Shown: piece by piece, positions 39,014 to 41,213 of the stretch
Position numbering within the stretch: the first letter of the stretch is position 1
Layout of the letters: every line of letters starts with the position of its first letter
NCBI GenBank assembly: GCA_027452025.1
Contig: DAIDHI010000026.1
Location: forward strand, 1-41,213
DNA length: 41,213 bases
Reading direction: 5' to 3'
Origin: Elusimicrobiota bacterium
Lineage (GTDB): Bacteria > Elusimicrobiota > Elusimicrobia > UBA1565 > UBA9628
Notes under the pieces: generated by a model
Seen by the model: the letters and a program-made list of their open reading frames with translations, nothing else
Database searches by the model: none
Told to the model about the DNA's origin: nothing
Translations under genes and position numbers: made by a program

Positions 39014-40255
39014 CTCAGTTTCCTGGACGCGACGGCGCTGGGCGTCAACGCCATCGTCGGGTCCAGCATCTTCCTGTTTCCCGGGACGCTGTCGCGCCTG
39101 CTCGGCCCCGCCTCCATCCTGGCTTTCGCCGTCACCGGCGTCCTCATGCTGCCCATCGCGCTGTGCTTCGCCGAGGCCTCCTCGCGCTTCGACGACCACG
39201 GAGGGCCTTACCTCTACGCGCGCGCGGCCTTCGGCGCCGATGCGGGCTTTGCCATCGGCTGGATGTGCTGGGTGACCGAAGTGGTCAGCCTCGCCGCCGT
39301 GGCCGACGGCGTCGGCCTGGCCCTGGCGCCCTTGTCGCCGTGGTGCGCGAGCCCCGCGGGCTTTCGCCTCATCGCCGCGCTCGCCATCGCCGCCATGGCC
39401 GCCGTCAACGCCGCCGGCGTGCGCTGGGGGGCGCGGACCTCCAATCTGCTGACCGCCCTCAAGCTCGCGCCGCTGGCCGCCTTCGCGCTGGCCGGCCTGC
39501 CGCGCCTGGGCGCGCTGCGCGCCTCCGCTTTCGCGCCCCACGGCCTGCGCCCCATGGGCGCCGCCTGCTTTTTGGCCTACTTCGCCTTTTCCGGCTTCGA
39601 GGTCGTGCCCGTCCCGGCCGGGGAGGTGGCGGACGCCCGCCGGCGCGTGCCCTGGGCCGTGGTCGCCTCGCTGGCCGCGGCGGCCGCGCTCTACGTCCTG
39701 GTCCAGGCGGCGGCCGTGGCCTGCGATCCCGGGCTGTCGTCGGCGGCAAGCCCGCTGGCGCACGCCGCGGGCGTCCTCTGGGGGCCGCGCGGCGCGCGGG
39801 TCATGGCGGGCGCGGCCGCCGTCTCGATGCTCGGGTTTACGGCCGGCTGCGCGCTGGGCGGACCGCGCTACCTCGTCGCCTTGGCCCGGCACGGCGACTT
39901 GCCCGCGGCGGCGGGAGCCTCGCACCCGCGCTGGAACACCCCGGCGGCGGCGATCGCCGTCACGGCCGCGCTGGCGCTGGCCGGAGCCGTCTTGCTCGAC
40001 TTCGAGCGCCTCGTCGACGTGGCCAACGTCGCCGTCTGCGCGCAGTACGCCGCCACTTGCCTCTCCGTCCCCGTTCTGCGGCGCTCGGGCGGCCCGGCCG
40101 GCTTTCGCCTGCCCGGAGGCCTGCTGCTGCCCGCCTCCGGCGCGGCGGCCACGCTGTGGCTGGGCTTCCAGGCCGAGGGAGCCCAGCTCGGCGCGGGGTT
40201 AGCCATCCTCGCCGCCGGGTTCGTGCTGCGCGCCGCCGTCGCGGCTCACGGCTAA
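39014..40255 (+). CDS. APC-superfamily amino acid permease, start codon unclear
   Basis: Inner-membrane transporter of the amino acid/polyamine/organocation superfamily with about twelve membrane segments. Family-like sequence begins at 39014 (LSFLDATALGVNAIVGSSIF), matching the first helix of APC permeases, and continues to 40255. The first usual in-frame start is the ATG at 39146, which would remove helix 1 and half of helix 2. No ATG, GTG or TTG lies in frame between the preceding gene and 39146, although a GAGAGGA site occurs at 39000-39006. Either a rare start codon, a frameshift near 38995-39013 or an N-truncated protein explains this. Substrate unknown. Confidence 0.72.
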   Translation, partial: LSFLDATALGVNAIVGSSIFLFPGTLSRLLGPASILAFAVTGVLMLPIALCFAEASSRFDDHGGPYLYARAAFGADAGFAIGWMCWVTEVVSLAAVADGVGLALAPLSPWCASPAGFRLIAALAIAAMAAVNAAGVRWGARTSNLLTALKLAPLAAFALAGLPRLGALRASAFAPHGLRPMGAACFLAYFAFSGFEVVPVPAGEVADARRRVPWAVVASLAAAAALYVLVQAAAVACDPGLSSAASPLAHAAGVLWGPRGARVMAGAAAVSMLGFTAGCALGGPRYLVALARHGDLPAAAGASHPRWNTPAAAIAVTAALALAGAVLLDFERLVDVANVAVCAQYAATCLSVPVLRRSGGPAGFRLPGGLLLPASGAAATLWLGFQAEGAQLGAGLAILAAGFVLRAAVAAHG

Positions 40256-40273
40256 CGGCGCCGCTAACGCTAA

Positions 40274-40339
40274 CGGTGCCTGGCTTTGACTTATTTAACT
40301 TGTCGGCAGACAAGTTAAATAAGTCAAAGCCAGGCACCG
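40274..40339 (+). repeat. 31-bp perfect inverted repeat (REP/MITE-like hairpin)
   Basis: Left arm 40274-40304 (starts CGGTGCCTGGCTTTGAC) and right arm 40309-40339 are exact reverse complements separated by GGCA. The inner halves of the arms are A+T-rich (TTATTTAACTTGTC), unlike the surrounding G+C-rich DNA. The ends GGTGCCTGGC/GCCAGGCACC resemble hairpins tied to REP-associated Y1 transposases. It could also stop transcription from the permease gene, though no U-run follows. Confidence 0.9.
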
Positions 40340-40371
40340 ATGAGAGGCACCGATGATGGGGCCGCCTCCCA

Positions 40372-40400
40372 TTGACAGGCCTGGGACGGAGGGCTAGACT
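40372..40400 (+). promoter_or_regulatory. Promoter TTGACA-17-TAGACT of the DUF3015 gene
   Basis: Perfect -35 TTGACA (40372-40377), ideal 17-base spacer, -10 TAGACT (40395-40400). Leader of about 33 bases with GAGGGGG before the ATG at 40440. The best sigma-70-type promoter in the window. Confidence 0.8.
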
Positions 40401-40439
40401 TTCCGGGTTGCGTCGCGAAATCGCAAAAGAGGGGGATAC

Positions 40440-40928
40440 ATGAAAAAGACTCTGTTGTTTGCGGCGGCGATGATGGGCCTTGCGGCCGTCAGTCAGGCCG
40501 CGTCTCAAAACTTCACGGCGGCGGGCTGCGGCCTCGGCTCGATGCTCTTCCACAACAATACGGGCAAGGCGCAGCTGGTCCTGGCGGCCACCACCAACGG
40601 CATCTTCGGCAACCAGACCTTCGGCATCAGCTCGGAGACGCTGGGCTGCACGTCCAACGGCGTCGTGATGAACGACAAGCAAGTCGAGGTCTACGCCGCG
40701 GTCAACTTCCAGAAGCTGTCCCAGGAGATGGCGCAGGGCGGAGGCGAGTATCTCTCCGGCCTGTCCAGGCTCATGGGCTGCAAGGATAAGGCGACCAAGG
40801 AGGCCTTCTTCAAGCTGGCGCAGTCGCGCTACGAAAAGATCCTCCCCAGCGACATCACGGACTCGGTGGCGATGGTCCGCAACCTGCGCGCGCAGATGGC
40901 GGCCGACCCGGTCCTGCGCACCCTCTAA
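40440..40928 (+). CDS. DUF3015-family exported protein
   Basis: A 162-residue protein with a signal peptide (about 1-20, cleavage near SQA-AS). It shows the DUF3015 pattern: GCGLGSMLFHNNTGKAQLVL, then NGIFGNQTFGISSETLGCTS and an Ala/Glu-rich helical half with GEYLSGLSRLMGC. The function of the family is unknown. In other bacteria DUF3015 genes are often followed by a DUF4105/Lnb-type gene, as appears here. The start is set by GAGGGGG and the signal peptide. Confidence 0.88.
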   Translation: MKKTLLFAAAMMGLAAVSQAASQNFTAAGCGLGSMLFHNNTGKAQLVLAATTNGIFGNQTFGISSETLGCTSNGVVMNDKQVEVYAAVNFQKLSQEMAQGGGEYLSGLSRLMGCKDKATKEAFFKLAQSRYEKILPSDITDSVAMVRNLRAQMAADPVLRTL

Positions 40929-40947
40929 GAAGGGAGCGTTGCCGCTC

Positions 40948-41213
40948 ATGAGGCGGGGCGCCCCTAGGGGGCGCCCCGCTTTCGTTTTGGCGCTGGCGCT
41001 GCTGTGGCCGGCGGCGGCGCGGGCGAGGATGCCGGCCGACGCCGACGCGGCCGTCGCCCGCGCCCGAGCTCTCGGCTTGTCTCGACGGCGCGAGTGGCTG
41101 GCGCTGGGCCACTATCGCCCTGACCGCCGGGGCCGCCTGGTCAGCGAGGTCGCGCCAAGCCCGTTCTTTCTTTCGCCGCACGGCCGCGTGGACCCGGAGG
41201 CCGAGCTCGAGGC
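40948..41213 (+). CDS. Probable DUF4105/Lnb N-terminal-type exported protein, 5' part
   Basis: Reads MRRGAPRGRPAFVLALALL from the ATG at 40948, a signal peptide ending near residue 26, then RALGLSRRREWLALGHYRP and SEVAPSPFFLSPHGRVDPEA before the window ends. The pattern Trp-x-x-Leu-x-His-Tyr followed by Phe-Phe-Leu-x-x-x-Gly-x-x-x-Pro-x-x-Glu matches the beginning of DUF4105/Lnb-type proteins, and the DUF3015 neighbour supports it. AGGGAG lies about eleven bases upstream, a long spacing. A terminator-like hairpin (40953-40988) falls inside codons 2-14; a TTG at 40987 is an alternative start that would leave a poor signal peptide. Confidence 0.65.
   Translation, partial: MRRGAPRGRPAFVLALALLWPAAARARMPADADAAVARARALGLSRRREWLALGHYRPDRRGRLVSEVAPSPFFLSPHGRVDPEAELE
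40953..40988 (+). terminator. Terminator-like hairpin inside the start of the next gene
   Basis: Perfect 12-bp stem GCGGGGCGCCCC (40953-40964), loop TAG, GGGGCGCCCCGC (40968-40979), then TTTCGTTTT. It suits termination after DUF3015 (stop at 40928), but overlaps the signal-peptide codons of the following gene. Confidence 0.75.

Larger units (their letters stand above)
40256..40439 (+). other. Intergenic region with palindrome and promoter
   Basis: 184 bases without a gene. It holds the 31-bp palindrome (40274-40339), a 13-base tandem duplication AGGCACCGATGAG starting at 40332 (second copy AGGCACCGATGA at 40345), the DUF3015 promoter and its leader with GAGGGGG. Confidence 0.7.

Noticed and set aside
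1..41213. tRNA, rRNA, CRISPR array, integrase, phage or plasmid replication genes
   Set aside because: None seen on either strand; no cloverleaf, no regular repeat-spacer series and no recombinase-like protein.

Overview
Overall character. The window is a gene-dense, strongly G+C-rich bacterial chromosome segment with no phage, plasmid, CRISPR, rRNA or tRNA signal. Signal peptides, a lipoprotein, a C-terminally aromatic beta-barrel candidate, c-type cytochromes and L,D-transpeptidases point to a diderm, respiring bacterium. Gene content and promoter style make me think of a high-G+C Elusimicrobiota lineage, but this is inference; no rRNA or single-copy marker in the window settles it. No stretch over 300 bases lacks a gene; the largest gaps are 40256-40439, 5840-6004 and 33277-33401.

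Layout. (1) 1-4556, minus strand: a type II fatty-acid elongation operon in transcript order enoyl-ACP reductase, KAS III, ketoacyl reductase, hydroxyacyl dehydratase, KAS II, then an unknown gene cut by the window edge. (2) 4624-7234, plus: EamA transporter, ArsC/Spx-like protein, unknown secreted protein. (3) 7270-16441, plus: a respiratory block made of cytochrome c maturation system II (resB, ccsA), glutamyl-tRNA reductase, an exported CbiX-like protein, a SodC-like protein missing a copper ligand, then Rieske protein, long cytochrome b, pentaheme cytochrome c and monoheme cytochrome c, closed by a strong terminator. Haem synthesis, haem attachment and the haem-using complex sit together. 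(4) 16515-22296, plus: family-28-type glycosyltransferase, PAS histidine kinase with a single-domain response regulator, peroxiredoxin, ferredoxin, Cys-rich membrane miniprotein, and a second kinase with a G-run frameshift. (5) 22265-25665, minus: GT4 glycosyltransferase, flippase-like membrane protein and a sulfatase-fold enzyme with Thr in place of the catalytic Cys. (6) 25751-31017, plus: DEAD-box helicase, lipase maturation factor-like protein, truncated DUF488 gene, ankyrin lipoprotein, and a DehI-like plus alpha/beta-hydrolase pair. (7) 31097-33276, minus: two paralogous secreted proteins of unknown family and a third secreted protein. (8) 33402-40255, plus: organophosphate antiporter, HAD phosphatase, secreted protein, two L,D-transpeptidase-fold proteins (the second with a degenerate motif), beta-barrel candidate and APC permease. 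(9) 40274-41213: a 31-bp perfect palindrome, a DUF3015 protein and the start of a probable DUF4105/Lnb-like protein.

Expression style. Within operons genes are coupled by TGATG, ATGA or GTGA overlaps and Shine-Dalgarno sites. At least ten first genes instead have a TATAAT-like box ending only 6-9 bases before the start codon with no Shine-Dalgarno site between, which predicts leaderless mRNAs. This is the most systematic unusual signal in the window. Others worth checking are the dehalogenase-like gene pair, the SodC His-to-Gln change, the degenerate transpeptidase paralogue, the tandem secreted paralogues and the 31-bp palindrome.
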